The notes: generated from the letters alone by a model not told the origin. Shown: positions 9,075 through 18,967, counted from the first letter of the stretch. The stretch: 49,310 nt of DNA from CAXSBR01 sp964236495 (GCA_964236495.1 CAXSBR010000023.1:1-49310); one strand, 5' to 3'. A program made the numbers and translations.

Positions 9075-11138
9075 TCAAGCCTCCAGGGTGCCGGCGAGTC
9101 GGTCGCGCAGACCGGTGGCGCGCGCAGCCCGACGTCGGACGCAGGCGAGTACCGCCTCCTGCGACCCGATCAGCCCAACGTGTGATGCCGCCCGGGTGAT
9201 GGCGGTGTAAAACGTCTGGCGCGTTGCCAGCGGGGAGGTGGCCAGCGGCAGCAGCACCGTCACCTGGTCGAACTGGCTGCCCTGCGCCCGGTGCACCGTC
9301 ATCGCGTGCATCGCCCGGACGTCGGACAGCCGCACCAGCGGAACAACGATCGGCATGCCACCGCGGCGAAACGCTGCCGCCAGGTCGTCGCCCTGCTGCA
9401 CCACGACGCCGGTGTCGCCGTTGTAAAGCTCGTTCTCGTAGTCGTTGGCCGTGATCAGGAGTGGTTGCCCCGCGTAGCGGCCGTCCAGCCTGGATATCAG
9501 TGTCGGATCACCGGCGACCAGCCACCGCTCGACCGCGTCGCTCCAGTGCTGCACGCCGCGCGGACCGGCGCGGTGCGCGCAGAGCAACCGGTGCCGATCC
9601 AACGCGTTCAGCGCAGCATCGATGTCGCCGGCGCGCGCCGCCTCGATCGCTGCAACCTCGTGCACCAGCTGATCGCGCACCGCGCTCAGAGCGGCTCCCC
9701 CGATCGGCTCGTCGTCGGCTACCAGGTCGAACTCGATACCCGCCGACCCGTCGAGCAGCATCTCCAGCGCTTCCTCGGCGCGCCCGGCCCGTGTGTGTTC
9801 TGCCAGCTCGGCGATGGCCCCGCCGGCGTGGAAACGGTGCACCGTGCTCAGCACCACCACCGACTTGCGCAGCGTGCTGTCCGGGGCGGGTGCGCTGCCC
9901 GACACCGAGCTGCCCGACACCGAGCTGTCCGACGCCGAGTTGTCCGGGGCGGGCGAGCTATCCGGTGCTGCTGCGCTGTCCGACGCCGAGTTGTCCGGGG
10001 CTGACGAGCTGTCCGGGGCGGGCGAGCTATCCGGGGCGGGCGAGCTGTCCGGAGCGGGCGGGCTATCCGGGGCTTCGGCGCAGTCCGTCGCCGCCCCCGC
10101 CAGATCGACATCGCGCCCGACATCCCGAGAGTCATCCCGATAGACCAAGTCGCCCAGGACCGCGCCGGCTTCGACCGACGCCAGCTGATCCGGATCGCCG
10201 ACGAGCACCAGTCGGGCTGCGGAAGGCAGCGCTTCGAGCAGGCGCGCCATCAGGGTCAGCGACACCATCGAGCACTCGTCGACGATCACGATGTCGTAGG
10301 GCAGCCGGTTGTCCCGATCGTGGCGGAACCGACTTGCCACACCTGGACGACGACCCAGCAGCCGGTGCAGGGTCGACGCCGTCAGCGCGGCCAACGCGTC
10401 GGTATCTGCTGGCGACAGCGACCCGGCCGCAGAGTGCACAGCGTCGGTGAGCCGGGCCGCGGCCTTGCCGGTGGGCGCGGCCAGCGCAATGCGCAGCTCG
10501 GGCTGCTGACGGCGCAGCACTGTGATCAGCCGGGCGATGGTCGTGGTCTTGCCGGTACCCGGACCGCCGGCGATAACGCTTATCCGCGACCGCGCTGCCA
10601 CGCTCGTCGCCCACCGCTGGTCGGCGTCGAAGTCGGTGTCGGTGTCGGTGTCGACTGCGAATACGTCGTCCAGATCCGCCTCCAGCTGAGTTGGATCGAT
10701 GTCGGCGGGCCGATCGGCAGTGCGCTGCAGCAGTTCCTGCGCCACCAGCGCCTCCTGGTGCCAGTACCGCGCGAGCCATAGTCGCGAGCCGACCATCCGC
10801 AACGGCGGTCCACCAGGTGCCGGCATCACCAGCGGGCTCGTCGCGCACGCCGCGATCCAGGCCTCGAGCGCCGGCCACGGCAGCTCCACCGGTTCGGTGA
10901 GCTCGTCGTCGTCTGCGTCCGGGGTGATCGTTTCGGCAGCGTCGGCGAGATCGAGCACCACCGATCCGAGCCGGGTGCCGCGCACCACCAGCGCGACAGC
11001 GAGTAACACCCGCTCGTCGGCGTCGCCGGCCAGCGCGCCCAACCGCGAAGCGACGTGCACGTCGGCCACGCTCAGCACGCCCGCTTGGTCGAAAACTTTG
11101 AGTAGGCCGTCGACACGCAGGGCCGTCAACGCCTTCAC
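9075..11138 (-). CDS. recD: RecBCD subunit RecD, 5'-3' helicase
   Basis: 687 residues. Helicase motifs are intact: Walker A GGPGTGKT (about residue 191), DEAD-like VIVDECSMV, LVGDPDQLASVEAG, and C-terminal VHRAQGSQFDQV. The GTG start overlaps the recB stop as GTGA. RecD is the SF1B 5'-3' motor of RecBCD, acting with RecB and RecC on double-strand ends. Two repeat tracts interrupt it: VDTDTDTDFD (about 10631-10655) before the Walker A, and a long APDSS-type repeat (about 9885-10080, residues ~350-418). The latter lies between helicase motifs and probably forms a flexible loop. Confidence 0.95.
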   Translation of the reverse strand: MKALTALRVDGLLKVFDQAGVLSVADVHVASRLGALAGDADERVLLAVALVVRGTRLGSVVLDLADAAETITPDADDDELTEPVELPWPALEAWIAACATSPLVMPAPGGPPLRMVGSRLWLARYWHQEALVAQELLQRTADRPADIDPTQLEADLDDVFAVDTDTDTDFDADQRWATSVAARSRISVIAGGPGTGKTTTIARLITVLRRQQPELRIALAAPTGKAAARLTDAVHSAAGSLSPADTDALAALTASTLHRLLGRRPGVASRFRHDRDNRLPYDIVIVDECSMVSLTLMARLLEALPSAARLVLVGDPDQLASVEAGAVLGDLVYRDDSRDVGRDVDLAGAATDCAEAPDSPPAPDSSPAPDSSPAPDSSSAPDNSASDSAAAPDSSPAPDNSASDSSVSGSSVSGSAPAPDSTLRKSVVVLSTVHRFHAGGAIAELAEHTRAGRAEEALEMLLDGSAGIEFDLVADDEPIGGAALSAVRDQLVHEVAAIEAARAGDIDAALNALDRHRLLCAHRAGPRGVQHWSDAVERWLVAGDPTLISRLDGRYAGQPLLITANDYENELYNGDTGVVVQQGDDLAAAFRRGGMPIVVPLVRLSDVRAMHAMTVHRAQGSQFDQVTVLLPLATSPLATRQTFYTAITRAASHVGLIGSQEAVLACVRRRAARATGLRDRLAGTLEA
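9885..10080 (-). repeat. In-frame 18-nt repeat tract in recD
   Basis: Degenerate 18-nt units (on the plus strand, variants of GAGCTGTCCGGGGCGGGC) encode Pro-Ala-Pro-Asp-Ser-Ser and related hexapeptides. All units keep the frame. The tract is a Pro/Ser/Asp-rich insertion not expected in RecD. Confidence 0.8.
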
Positions 11139-14100
11139 TCGACACCTGTGGCCAGCGCGTCGGACAGGGCCACGACCAGCATCGGGGTGGGCTGCCAGGC
11201 GACCACGCCGGGCACTGTGCCGTCGTCGAACACGACGCCCGGCCCGCACATGCCGCGCAGGAACAGGTACAGCACGCCGCCCAGATGGCGCTGCGGGTCA
11301 TAATCGGCGAGGCGCCAGCGCAGGAATCGGTGCAGGGCGACTTCGTATAGCAGGGCCTGTAACGGATAGTGCGCGTGCAGCATCGCCTCGACCATCGCCT
11401 CGCGGCGGTAGCTCAGGGCGGTCAGCGGCGCGTCAGGCGGACCGAGTCGGTTGGTCTTGTAATCCACAACGACGTAGCGGCCGTCCACCCGCAGCACCGC
11501 GTCGATGCTGCCGGTGAGATAGCCCCGCAGCGCGGCGTCGCCGAGGACAGGATCGTCGAGCTGATCGGCGTAGACGGCCATCGGATCGTCGGCAGGCAGA
11601 TGCTCGCGCAGAACGGCCGCGAGATCGCCGAGTCGAGACGTGCCGTTGGGACGGTCGCCACCACGCAAGGGCAGCTCGAAGTCCAGCTCGACCAGCCGGT
11701 CGGCGGGCGCGATGTCGGCCAGAGCCCGATCTCGGGCCAGCGGGCCCAGTGGTGTGCGCAGCGCGGGCAGCAGCGCCGCGGCAACGTCACCGGGGTCGAG
11801 GTCGCCGAAGCCCAGTCGTAGCAGCTGGGCGCTGACGTGGGACTGCACTTCAGCGCCCAGATCTGCGCTGGTCGGATCAGTGCGTTCGAGCACCGCATGC
11901 ACGAGGATGCCGAAGCTGGGTCCGCCGGGTAGCGCGTCCATCGGCGAGCCGACGTCGCTCAGCTCGCTCGTTCCCGGTTCCGAAGCAACCGGCGTCGAGG
12001 GTTCGTCGTCCCCGGCCGGGTTCTCGCGCTCACTGCCGATCGCCGGTGAAACGTCGTGCACACCTGCGGTCAGTGCGGTGTAAGACGTCCGCCGCCACGA
12101 TGTGTCGAATGCGCGGCCCAGCGTGGCCGTTGCCAGTGCGGTGCTCGGGACGGGGGTCCGCTGCCAGGTCAGGGGCACCTGCTCTGGCACGCGCGTCACC
12201 GACAGGCAGCCCTCCACGGCGAGTTTCGACGCCAGCGCAAATGCCGCGGCGTCACCGAGTAGGCCCACCTGCTCGGGCACGTCGTCGCGCGGTGTCTCGG
12301 TGAACAGCAGCCGATGCAGCGGCGCGTATGGCGTGTTCTTCTTGCTCGGCGCCCACCACGCTGTCACCTGCGCCTGCGCGCGGGTCAGTGCGACGTACAG
12401 CAGTCGCAGGTCCTCGCCGAGCTCTTCGCTGCGGTGTTGGAGCTGGTCGTCGGCGAAGCCCGGACTGCCGACCCCGCCGACGTTCCGCCGTCGGTCAGTG
12501 CCCCCTGTGCTGCCGGTGCTGCCAGTGCTGCCGGTGCTGCCGGTGCTGCCGGTGCCGGTTGGCGTCGAGTGGAACAGCGGTATTTCGGCTTCGTGGAGGT
12601 GGCGGTCCCAGCCGAAAGGCACATGCACGATCGGAAACTCGAGCCCCTTGCTGGCGTGGATTGTCACGACCTGAACGGCGGCGTCGTCGGAGTCCAACCG
12701 GCGACTGCGTTCCATCGACACGTCGTCGCCGGCCTCGTTGACGCGGCGGCGCAGCCACTCCAGCGCAGCGGTCAATCCCAGCTGACCGGCCATCGCCGCC
12801 GCGTGCAGCGCCTCGCCGACGTGGCGCAGATCAGTGAGTCGGCGCTCGCCGTCGAGCTGGCCGAGCAGCCGCGCGGGCAGGCGTTCAACGCGGCTGATCG
12901 TCTCGAACAGCGCCGAGATCCCGCGCTCGTCGTACATGCGCAGCCAGTGCCGCAGCCGCAGGCCGAGCTGATCGACGTTGCCCGAATCCAGTCCGGCCGC
13001 GTCCCACCCGACGAACGGCGACACCGCCAACCGCCGCACCCGACCGGAGCGGTGCGGCTGTTCGAGCGCTTCGAGAAGCACGATCCAATCGGCGCCGGCC
13101 GGAGTGCGGAACACACTCGACGTCGTGCGCTGGACCGACGGCACGCCGGCTGTGAGCAGCGCTGCGTGGACAAGCTCGAGCTGGGCGTTGGTGCGCACGA
13201 TGACGGCGATATCTGCAGGCTGCACCGGCCGAGCCGGCGATCCGTCGCGCGGATGCAGCGACGCCTTACCGTCGAGCGCAGTGACGATCTCGGCGACGAC
13301 GTCGGCGGTGACAAGATCGCGGGCGGCCCCGACGGCTAGGAAGTCGCGCTCGCCCTTACTCACCATCCGCAAGCGCACCGGCGCGCCGGTGGTGCTGAGC
13401 ATGCGCCCGGAGTAGGCGGCGCTCACGGGCGCGACGACGATGCGCTGATCGCCCAACGCCGCGCCGCGCAACAGCGCGTCCAGCCCGGCCAGTAGCTCCG
13501 GGTCGCTGCGCCAGTTGCGAGCCAGCGTGGCCGAGTGGTCGGCCACCTGCGCCGCGGCGAGGTAGGCGCGCACATCCGCGCCGCGGAAGGCGTAGATCGC
13601 CTGCTTGGGATCACCGATCAGCACGAGCGTGGCGGCACCGTGGAACGCGCGGCGCAGCACATCCCACTGCACCGGGTCGGTGTCCTGGAACTCGTCGACG
13701 AGCACGATGCGGTAGCGCTCGCGCAGCCGGCTGGTGGCGGCCGGGCCGGTGACCGGGTTCGCCAACGTGTCTTGCAGGCGGGTGAGCAGATCGTCGAAGC
13801 CCAGAATGCGCTGCGCCCGCTTGCGCCGCTCCACCTCGACCCGCACCGCCGCAGCGAAGCGTGCGCGCACCAGGGCGTTCCCGAGCGGGGCCGCCGTGCG
13901 GTCTCCCCCGCCGCTGATCTTGGCATCGCTGATGGTTGCATCGACGGTGTTCTCATCGGTGACGTTGGCATCGCTTGCGCCAGTGGGAATCAGCTCGGCC
14001 TGCCCGTCCTTGACCACGGTCCGGGCCAGGAGCTGTGCCGTCTTCAGATCCATCGGAGGTTCATCGGCTCCGCCGACGCCCCACTTGCGCAGGTAGAGGT

Positions 14101-14584
14101 CCGCCACCACCTCGGTGATCAGGTCGTCGAGGTTCTCGACGAGGGCCGCGCCGGCGTCCACGTCGCCGGCCGTGCCCAGACCGAGCAGGACCTGTTGGCA
14201 GAACTGGTGCGTCGTCACCACCGTCGCGGCGTCGAATGACCCGACCGCGATGGCAAGCCGTTGTCGGCGTTCGCCTACCTCCTGATCGCTGCCTTGCGCG
14301 AGGTGGCGCAGCAGCTCGTCATCCTCTCGGGCCCGGGCGGCGGCCGGGTCGCTCAGGCCGTCGCGGGCGGTGACGAGCCGTTCACGGACGCGGTCGCGCA
14401 GCTCCTGAGTGGCTGCGCGGCCGAAGGTGACGACGAGCAGCTCGTCGAGACGCGCCACTCCATGGGCAACGTAGCGGGCCACCAGCCCGGCGATGGTGAA
14501 CGTCTTGCCGGTGCCGGCGCTGGCTTCCAGCACAGTCGTACCGTGGGGCAGCGCTCCAAGCAGATCGAACGGCGCGGCGCTCAT
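11135..14584 (-). CDS. recB: RecBCD subunit RecB, 3'-5' helicase/nuclease
   Basis: 1149 residues. Near the start is a Walker A (ASAGTGKT, about residues 21-28), then LVDEFQDTDPVQW (Walker B/DEFQD), GDPKQAIYAFRGAD and TIHASKGLEFPIVH, all SF1A helicase signatures. The C-terminal nuclease has GSIDAVLRVD and VVVDYKTNR (the D..DYK active site, about residue 1040). The ATG overlaps the recC stop as ATGA, so the two are coupled. RecB unwinds and degrades broken DNA with RecC and RecD until recombination is triggered; it also digests linear foreign DNA. A TGS tripeptide repeat (12508-12552) lies in the middle of the helicase portion. Confidence 0.95.
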   Translation of the reverse strand: MSAAPFDLLGALPHGTTVLEASAGTGKTFTIAGLVARYVAHGVARLDELLVVTFGRAATQELRDRVRERLVTARDGLSDPAAARAREDDELLRHLAQGSDQEVGERRQRLAIAVGSFDAATVVTTHQFCQQVLLGLGTAGDVDAGAALVENLDDLITEVVADLYLRKWGVGGADEPPMDLKTAQLLARTVVKDGQAELIPTGASDANVTDENTVDATISDAKISGGGDRTAAPLGNALVRARFAAAVRVEVERRKRAQRILGFDDLLTRLQDTLANPVTGPAATSRLRERYRIVLVDEFQDTDPVQWDVLRRAFHGAATLVLIGDPKQAIYAFRGADVRAYLAAAQVADHSATLARNWRSDPELLAGLDALLRGAALGDQRIVVAPVSAAYSGRMLSTTGAPVRLRMVSKGERDFLAVGAARDLVTADVVAEIVTALDGKASLHPRDGSPARPVQPADIAVIVRTNAQLELVHAALLTAGVPSVQRTTSSVFRTPAGADWIVLLEALEQPHRSGRVRRLAVSPFVGWDAAGLDSGNVDQLGLRLRHWLRMYDERGISALFETISRVERLPARLLGQLDGERRLTDLRHVGEALHAAAMAGQLGLTAALEWLRRRVNEAGDDVSMERSRRLDSDDAAVQVVTIHASKGLEFPIVHVPFGWDRHLHEAEIPLFHSTPTGTGSTGSTGSTGSTGSTGGTDRRRNVGGVGSPGFADDQLQHRSEELGEDLRLLYVALTRAQAQVTAWWAPSKKNTPYAPLHRLLFTETPRDDVPEQVGLLGDAAAFALASKLAVEGCLSVTRVPEQVPLTWQRTPVPSTALATATLGRAFDTSWRRTSYTALTAGVHDVSPAIGSERENPAGDDEPSTPVASEPGTSELSDVGSPMDALPGGPSFGILVHAVLERTDPTSADLGAEVQSHVSAQLLRLGFGDLDPGDVAAALLPALRTPLGPLARDRALADIAPADRLVELDFELPLRGGDRPNGTSRLGDLAAVLREHLPADDPMAVYADQLDDPVLGDAALRGYLTGSIDAVLRVDGRYVVVDYKTNRLGPPDAPLTALSYRREAMVEAMLHAHYPLQALLYEVALHRFLRWRLADYDPQRHLGGVLYLFLRGMCGPGVVFDDGTVPGVVAWQPTPMLVVALSDALATGVE
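12508..12552 (-). repeat. 9-nt microsatellite in recB, five units
   Basis: Five tandem units of TGCTGCCGG (one with a single change) on the plus strand encode a Thr-Gly-Ser run in RecB. The unit length preserves the frame, so copy number could vary without loss of function. Confidence 0.85.
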
Positions 14585-17500
14585 CGTTTGTCGGTCTCGG
14601 CGTCGAGCAGCGGGGTCCAGACGATCCGCGCCAGCGCGCCGAACCGGGTTGTCTCGTCGGGGTACGGCTCGCCAACGGAGTCGGCAAGGAGCCGTTCCAA
14701 CGGCGTCTGCGCACCGAAGACCAGGACGTGTTCGGGATCGTCGCGGTCGGGGGCGAAACGGTCGGTCTCCCAGCTCGTACGTGCGCCGGCCAGGGCATTG
14801 TCGACGCTCATCCGACGGCTACGACGCCGCGCGTACTCCGCCGATGTGGCCAGCGCGAGCGGCAGCGGCTCACGTAGGCCGGCGTCACGCAGGCTGATCA
14901 GCTCGGCCAGCACCCGGCGCGCCTGCGTCGCCTCGACGCCGTGCAGCACCGAGCGTCCAGCGTGGTCGCCCTCTCTGCCCACGGTGACGGCGTGAAATTC
15001 GGCGCCGGTCGCAGCGCTACCCGCGGTGGCGGCGAGGTAACGAACCCATGCGGTCAGCCGGTGCTTGGGTGCCAGAGTCGAATAGCTGACGCTGAGGATG
15101 GTGTCGCCGCGCACGCCGCCCACCGTGCCCGCCAACATCCGACCGTCCTCCAGTGGCACGGCGATGTCGATCGCTCGCGCCGCCTGCACGCGTTCGGCGG
15201 CACAGGCTTTCAGCAGCGAGTCCACCCGAATGCCGATGCGCCGCCACGCTCGGGCGCCCAACGGCCCAGGTGGAAGTTCGCCTCGCAGGCCTTCCAGTCG
15301 GGCCAGAACCGCGGGTTGCACGCCGGCCAGCGCACCGCGCAGCACCCGCTCACCGATTGCCCAGCCCTGCAGGCCGTCGAGCTCCACGGTCAGCGCGTCG
15401 TCGGGATCGTCGTCGCCGGTGGCGGTGCCGATCCCCAGTCGCTGCCGCAGAAACGCCTTGACCGGATGCTGGAGGAAGCGGACCAGGTCGTCGAGGCTGA
15501 TGATGTCGGCGTGTGCCGCGGCGGCCAGCGGCGCAGGAACCAGTGGGGGCACCTCGATCCGCGGTCGGGCGGCGGCGCGGGCGCCGGCCAGCCCGGACGG
15601 ATCGAAGGAGAACGGGCCGTGGACGCCCAGCACGCCGGGAACGAAGTTGCGGCGGTCGAAGGACTGCAACGGATGGCGTTGCACCAGTTGGCGCACGGCC
15701 GACCCGCCGTCTGCAGCGAGCGCGGTTGCGTCCAGGGCGTCGAGGAGTTCGCCCAACGGCACGCAGGGTGGAACCTCGGCGCCCCTGCGCGGATCGGCGC
15801 CGGTATAGGCGAGGATCAGGTGCTCCTGCGCAGCACAGATCGCGTCGAGGAACAGCTGGCGGTCTTCGCTGCGGGGGTCACGCTCGCCGGTGCGCGGGTC
15901 ACGGGCGAGGATGTCGTCGCCGTCGGGTACACCCTGGCGCGGAAAGGCGCCGTCGTCCATGCCGAGCAGACAGACCACGCGATGCGGCACCGAGCGCATG
16001 GGCACGAGCGTGCAGACGGTGAGGCTGCCGGTGCGAAAGCTGGCGCGGGTAGGTCGGCCGGCGAGGCGTACGCGCAGCAGCGCGGTGACGTCGGCCAGAC
16101 CCAGTTCGATCTGGGTGCCGCTGCCCGTGTCGGTGTCGGTGTCGGTGTCGGCGACGTCGTCCAGTTCACGGCGCAGCTGGATCATCTGCCACGCCTCATC
16201 GCCCTGCCCCACGCTGCCCAGATTGTCGATGCAGTCGCTGAGCACGGTGGTCCACCGCGCGACCGTCCTGGGCGCACCGAACGTTCGAACGGCAGCATCG
16301 ACGCGGTCGACCAGCTCCGCGAAGCGGCCGACCAGATCGATGTCACCGCTGTCCACGTCGTCGAGCGGAACGGTGTCGCCCAGCCACGACGGACCCGTTG
16401 CGATGTCGTCTTCCATCGCGACGCCGAGCAGTAGCCGATCCAGCGCAGTACGCCAGGTGCCCTGGCCAATACTGCCCAAAAAGTACTGGCCGCGGTGCTC
16501 GGAGTCCAGACCCCAGCGGGCGCCTGCGCCCACCGACCAGTCTCGCAGGCGCTCGATATCGTCGTCGTCGAAACCGAATTTCCGGCGCACCGGCGGCGCG
16601 CCGGCGAGGTCGAGCAGCTGGGTGGCCGTGACTCGACCAGCGGCTAGTTCGAGTAGTTGGGACAGCAGGCTGAGCATCGGGTTGGTCTGGCGCAGAGATC
16701 GGTCGGCGAGCTTGACGCGAAGGGCGGCGGCAGGGTGGCTACCCGGCTCGTCGGCCATGCCGAACGAGGCAGCAACCAAGGGTGCGAAGGCCTCGACATC
16801 GGGGCACATGATCAGTACGTCGCGCGGTTCGAGGGTGTGGTCGGCGGCAAACAGTTGCAGGATCGCTTCTCGCACCACCTCGACCTGACGGGCCGGACCG
16901 TGCGCGGCGTGCACCTGCACGCTGTCGTCATCGGCCCGGATCGGCTGCCTCTCTATAGGCGGACGGTCGAAGGCGAGTTCCGCCTGGAGCCGCCCGAGCA
17001 GCGTTGCGCCGTGGTGGTCGGTGTGCAGGTGCTCGTCGACGTGCGGACGAGTGGTCAGCAGTTGCTGCAGTTCGTGGACGTCGCGCGACATCGACGCGAG
17101 CAGTGGGTGTCTGACGACAGGCAGCCGGCCACGTCGACGGCCCGGCTGCTCAGAGGCGGAATGGACAGCCGCCCACAGCGCCGGCGAGGGATGGTGCAGC
17201 CACAGGTGGACGTCGCGGGTGATGGCCAAGGCGCTGAGGACCTGGATGCGGGCCGGGGATATCCGGGTGGTGCCGAAGACGGAGAAGTCGGGCCCTGCTC
17301 CGAGGCCGGCGCAGGCATCGTCGAGCAGCTGCGCGGGCGCCGGCATAGCCAGTTCGGCCTGTAGGCGGCGCCACAGCTCTGCCTGCCAGAGAAGGTCTGC
17401 GGGCAGCGGCTCACCGTTACCTTGCTCGTCGCGCCCGTCGGCCCACGCTCGGATCATGCCGGGCCGTGACCGGCCGTAGCGGTCGAACAGCGCAGCGAGC

Positions 17501-17991
17501 TTGGCCGCGACCGCGAACCGGCGGCCGTTAGTTCGGCTGCCTTCAACCCGGCCGCCTTCAACCCGGCCGCCTTCAACCCGGCCGCCGTCAGCCCGGCCGC
17601 CGTCAGCCCGACCGCCCTCGTTCAGTCCGAGGTGCGCAGCCAACACCCCACACCACGCCTCAGGCGCGCACCGGTCGATCACCCGCATCAGCGGCCAGAC
17701 CGCCCGCTCGGGCGCCCACCGCTGCACCGCCTCGCCATACCCGGGATGAGCCTGGGCCACCGCCTCGTCCAGGAGGCGCGCAAAGGAAGGAAAGACGACG
17801 TTGGCGCAGACGCCGTCGCGGTCCCGCGCGCCGAGAACGGAGCTGAGCTGCTGCGCCAGCCACCGCTCGACACCCTTGCTGGGTACTGCGACCGTCTCGG
17901 GCGCGAACGGATCGCCGCTCGGATGGCTGAGCACCGTGCCCAGTGCGGCGACCAGCGCATCCGCCCGCTCAGCGCGGTGGATCACCAGCAC
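14581..17991 (-). CDS. recC: RecBCD subunit RecC
   Basis: 1136 residues, the usual RecC size. Family-typical segments are visible: an N-terminal LVIHRAERADALVAALG, then VAVPSKGVERWLAQQLS, DVLIMCPDVEAFAPLV, and later RSVPHRVVCLLGMDDGAFPR followed by GERDPRSEDRQLFLDAI. RecC holds RecB and RecD together and reads the recombination hotspot. The GTG start follows CGGAG by 6 nt; a second GTG two codons on is an alternative. It is the first gene of recC-recB-recD. It contains two tandem-repeat tracts, at 17540-17614 and 16127-16150. Confidence 0.92.
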   Translation of the reverse strand: MLVIHRAERADALVAALGTVLSHPSGDPFAPETVAVPSKGVERWLAQQLSSVLGARDRDGVCANVVFPSFARLLDEAVAQAHPGYGEAVQRWAPERAVWPLMRVIDRCAPEAWCGVLAAHLGLNEGGRADGGRADGGRVEGGRVEGGRVEGSRTNGRRFAVAAKLAALFDRYGRSRPGMIRAWADGRDEQGNGEPLPADLLWQAELWRRLQAELAMPAPAQLLDDACAGLGAGPDFSVFGTTRISPARIQVLSALAITRDVHLWLHHPSPALWAAVHSASEQPGRRRGRLPVVRHPLLASMSRDVHELQQLLTTRPHVDEHLHTDHHGATLLGRLQAELAFDRPPIERQPIRADDDSVQVHAAHGPARQVEVVREAILQLFAADHTLEPRDVLIMCPDVEAFAPLVAASFGMADEPGSHPAAALRVKLADRSLRQTNPMLSLLSQLLELAAGRVTATQLLDLAGAPPVRRKFGFDDDDIERLRDWSVGAGARWGLDSEHRGQYFLGSIGQGTWRTALDRLLLGVAMEDDIATGPSWLGDTVPLDDVDSGDIDLVGRFAELVDRVDAAVRTFGAPRTVARWTTVLSDCIDNLGSVGQGDEAWQMIQLRRELDDVADTDTDTDTGSGTQIELGLADVTALLRVRLAGRPTRASFRTGSLTVCTLVPMRSVPHRVVCLLGMDDGAFPRQGVPDGDDILARDPRTGERDPRSEDRQLFLDAICAAQEHLILAYTGADPRRGAEVPPCVPLGELLDALDATALAADGGSAVRQLVQRHPLQSFDRRNFVPGVLGVHGPFSFDPSGLAGARAAARPRIEVPPLVPAPLAAAAHADIISLDDLVRFLQHPVKAFLRQRLGIGTATGDDDPDDALTVELDGLQGWAIGERVLRGALAGVQPAVLARLEGLRGELPPGPLGARAWRRIGIRVDSLLKACAAERVQAARAIDIAVPLEDGRMLAGTVGGVRGDTILSVSYSTLAPKHRLTAWVRYLAATAGSAATGAEFHAVTVGREGDHAGRSVLHGVEATQARRVLAELISLRDAGLREPLPLALATSAEYARRRSRRMSVDNALAGARTSWETDRFAPDRDDPEHVLVFGAQTPLERLLADSVGEPYPDETTRFGALARIVWTPLLDAETDKR
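16127..16150 (-). repeat. 6-nt microsatellite in recC
   Basis: Four tandem GTCGGT-type hexamers on the plus strand encode alternating Asp-Thr in RecC. A similar tract is found in recD near 10631-10655. Confidence 0.8.
17540..17614 (-). repeat. 15-nt minisatellite in recC, five units
   Basis: Five 15-nt units (three CCTTCAACCCGGCCG, then two CCGTCAGCCCGGCCG-like) encode Gly-Gly-Arg-Val-Glu and Gly-Gly-Arg-Ala-Asp repeats about residues 125-150 of RecC. The first three copies are identical. Confidence 0.9.
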
Positions 17992-18295
17992 GGCCGGCTC
18001 CGGGAAATGGTCACGCCTGGAGCGTAGGAGAGCACTGCGACATTTTGGTGCGGGCGCTGATTGCCTGAACTTCCAGCACCTTGATGCCGAGTCTTAACTC
18101 CAGTCGTCTCCGTGGACTAGTTCGTGGCTGTCGCCACGCCGCACCAAGTCCAGTAACGGCGCCCGGACACTTCAGGCGTGAGCAACCTCAGCGGGACCAC
18201 GTGGTGGACCCGATGCCTGACAGCGCTACTGTATCCGCTTAACCGTCACTGTATTGATCGCGCAGCAGACGACCAGCCGACACCGGGGAAGAGCC
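17992..18295. promoter_or_regulatory. Divergent control region recC / XRE operon
   Basis: A 304-bp gap between diverging genes with no plausible coding sequence. Near the XRE gene are two direct ACTGTAT repeats (18228-18234 and 18248-18254), 20 bp start to start, so on the same helix face. TACTGT at 18227-18232 could serve as a -10 box. A perfect 10-bp palindrome ACCACGTGGT lies at 18196-18205. These are candidate binding sites for the XRE-cupin regulator; none is proven. Confidence 0.4.
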
Positions 18296-18967
18296 ATGGC
18301 CAGTCTCGATGCACAAACCCGCCTGGAGCTCGGCCGGTTGCTGCGCGAGCTACGTCAGCGCGAAGGCCTCACCATGGCCGCGCTCGGCAAGCAGGTAGGC
18401 GTCACGGTGTCCGCGCTGAGCCAGTTCGAGACCGGCAAGACCGAGCCGTCGCTGGGCACACTATGGAACTTAGGCCGGGCTCTGAACGCGTCGCTGTTCG
18501 ACTTCTTCGCCAAGCAACAGAGCGAAAAGGTCGACGTCACCCCGGCCGGCGAACGGACCGTGATCGTCTACGAGCGGTCGCGCTACGAGGCGATCACCCG
18601 AAGTTCACGGCGGCGCATGGATCTGTTCTACCTGTACCTGCAACCCGGACAGGGACCGGTGCGCGAGCCGGTACCGCACGCCGGCGAAGAAGCGGGCGTA
18701 GTCCTCAGCGGAGCGATGGACGTCTACGTCGGCGCACAGACCCTCCGCCTCCAAGCTGGGGACGGTATCTGGTTCGACAGCGGTCAGCCGCACACCTTCG
18801 CCGCCGTCGGCGACCAGACCTGCGTCAGCATCTGGGCAGACACGCTGCCCGATCACGCGCCTGAGCACAACGAGATCGAGTCGTTGTTCGGCGACCGCCA
18901 GCCTGAGATCCGCGCCGCCGATGCGCCTGCTGGCCCGGCGCGCACACTCGGTGTGGTCGGCTCGTGA
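18296..18967 (+). CDS. XRE-family regulator with C-terminal cupin domain
   Basis: 223 residues. Residues ~8-65 form an HTH_3 domain (LGRLLRELRQREGLTMAALGKQVGVT, then VSALSQFETGKTEPSL). Residues ~110-190 match a small cupin (HAGEEAGVVLSGAMDVYVG, LQAGDGIWFDSGQPHTFAAVG). XRE-cupin proteins commonly control amino-acid, peptide or polyamine uptake and catabolism and sense a small ligand in the cupin. The ATG was chosen because GGGGAAGAG precedes it closely; a TTG at 18254 is an alternative. It is the first gene of an eight-gene operon, so it probably regulates it, and itself, through the repeats upstream. The next gene overlaps its stop (GTGA). Confidence 0.88.
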   Translation: MASLDAQTRLELGRLLRELRQREGLTMAALGKQVGVTVSALSQFETGKTEPSLGTLWNLGRALNASLFDFFAKQQSEKVDVTPAGERTVIVYERSRYEAITRSSRRRMDLFYLYLQPGQGPVREPVPHAGEEAGVVLSGAMDVYVGAQTLRLQAGDGIWFDSGQPHTFAAVGDQTCVSIWADTLPDHAPEHNEIESLFGDRQPEIRAADAPAGPARTLGVVGS

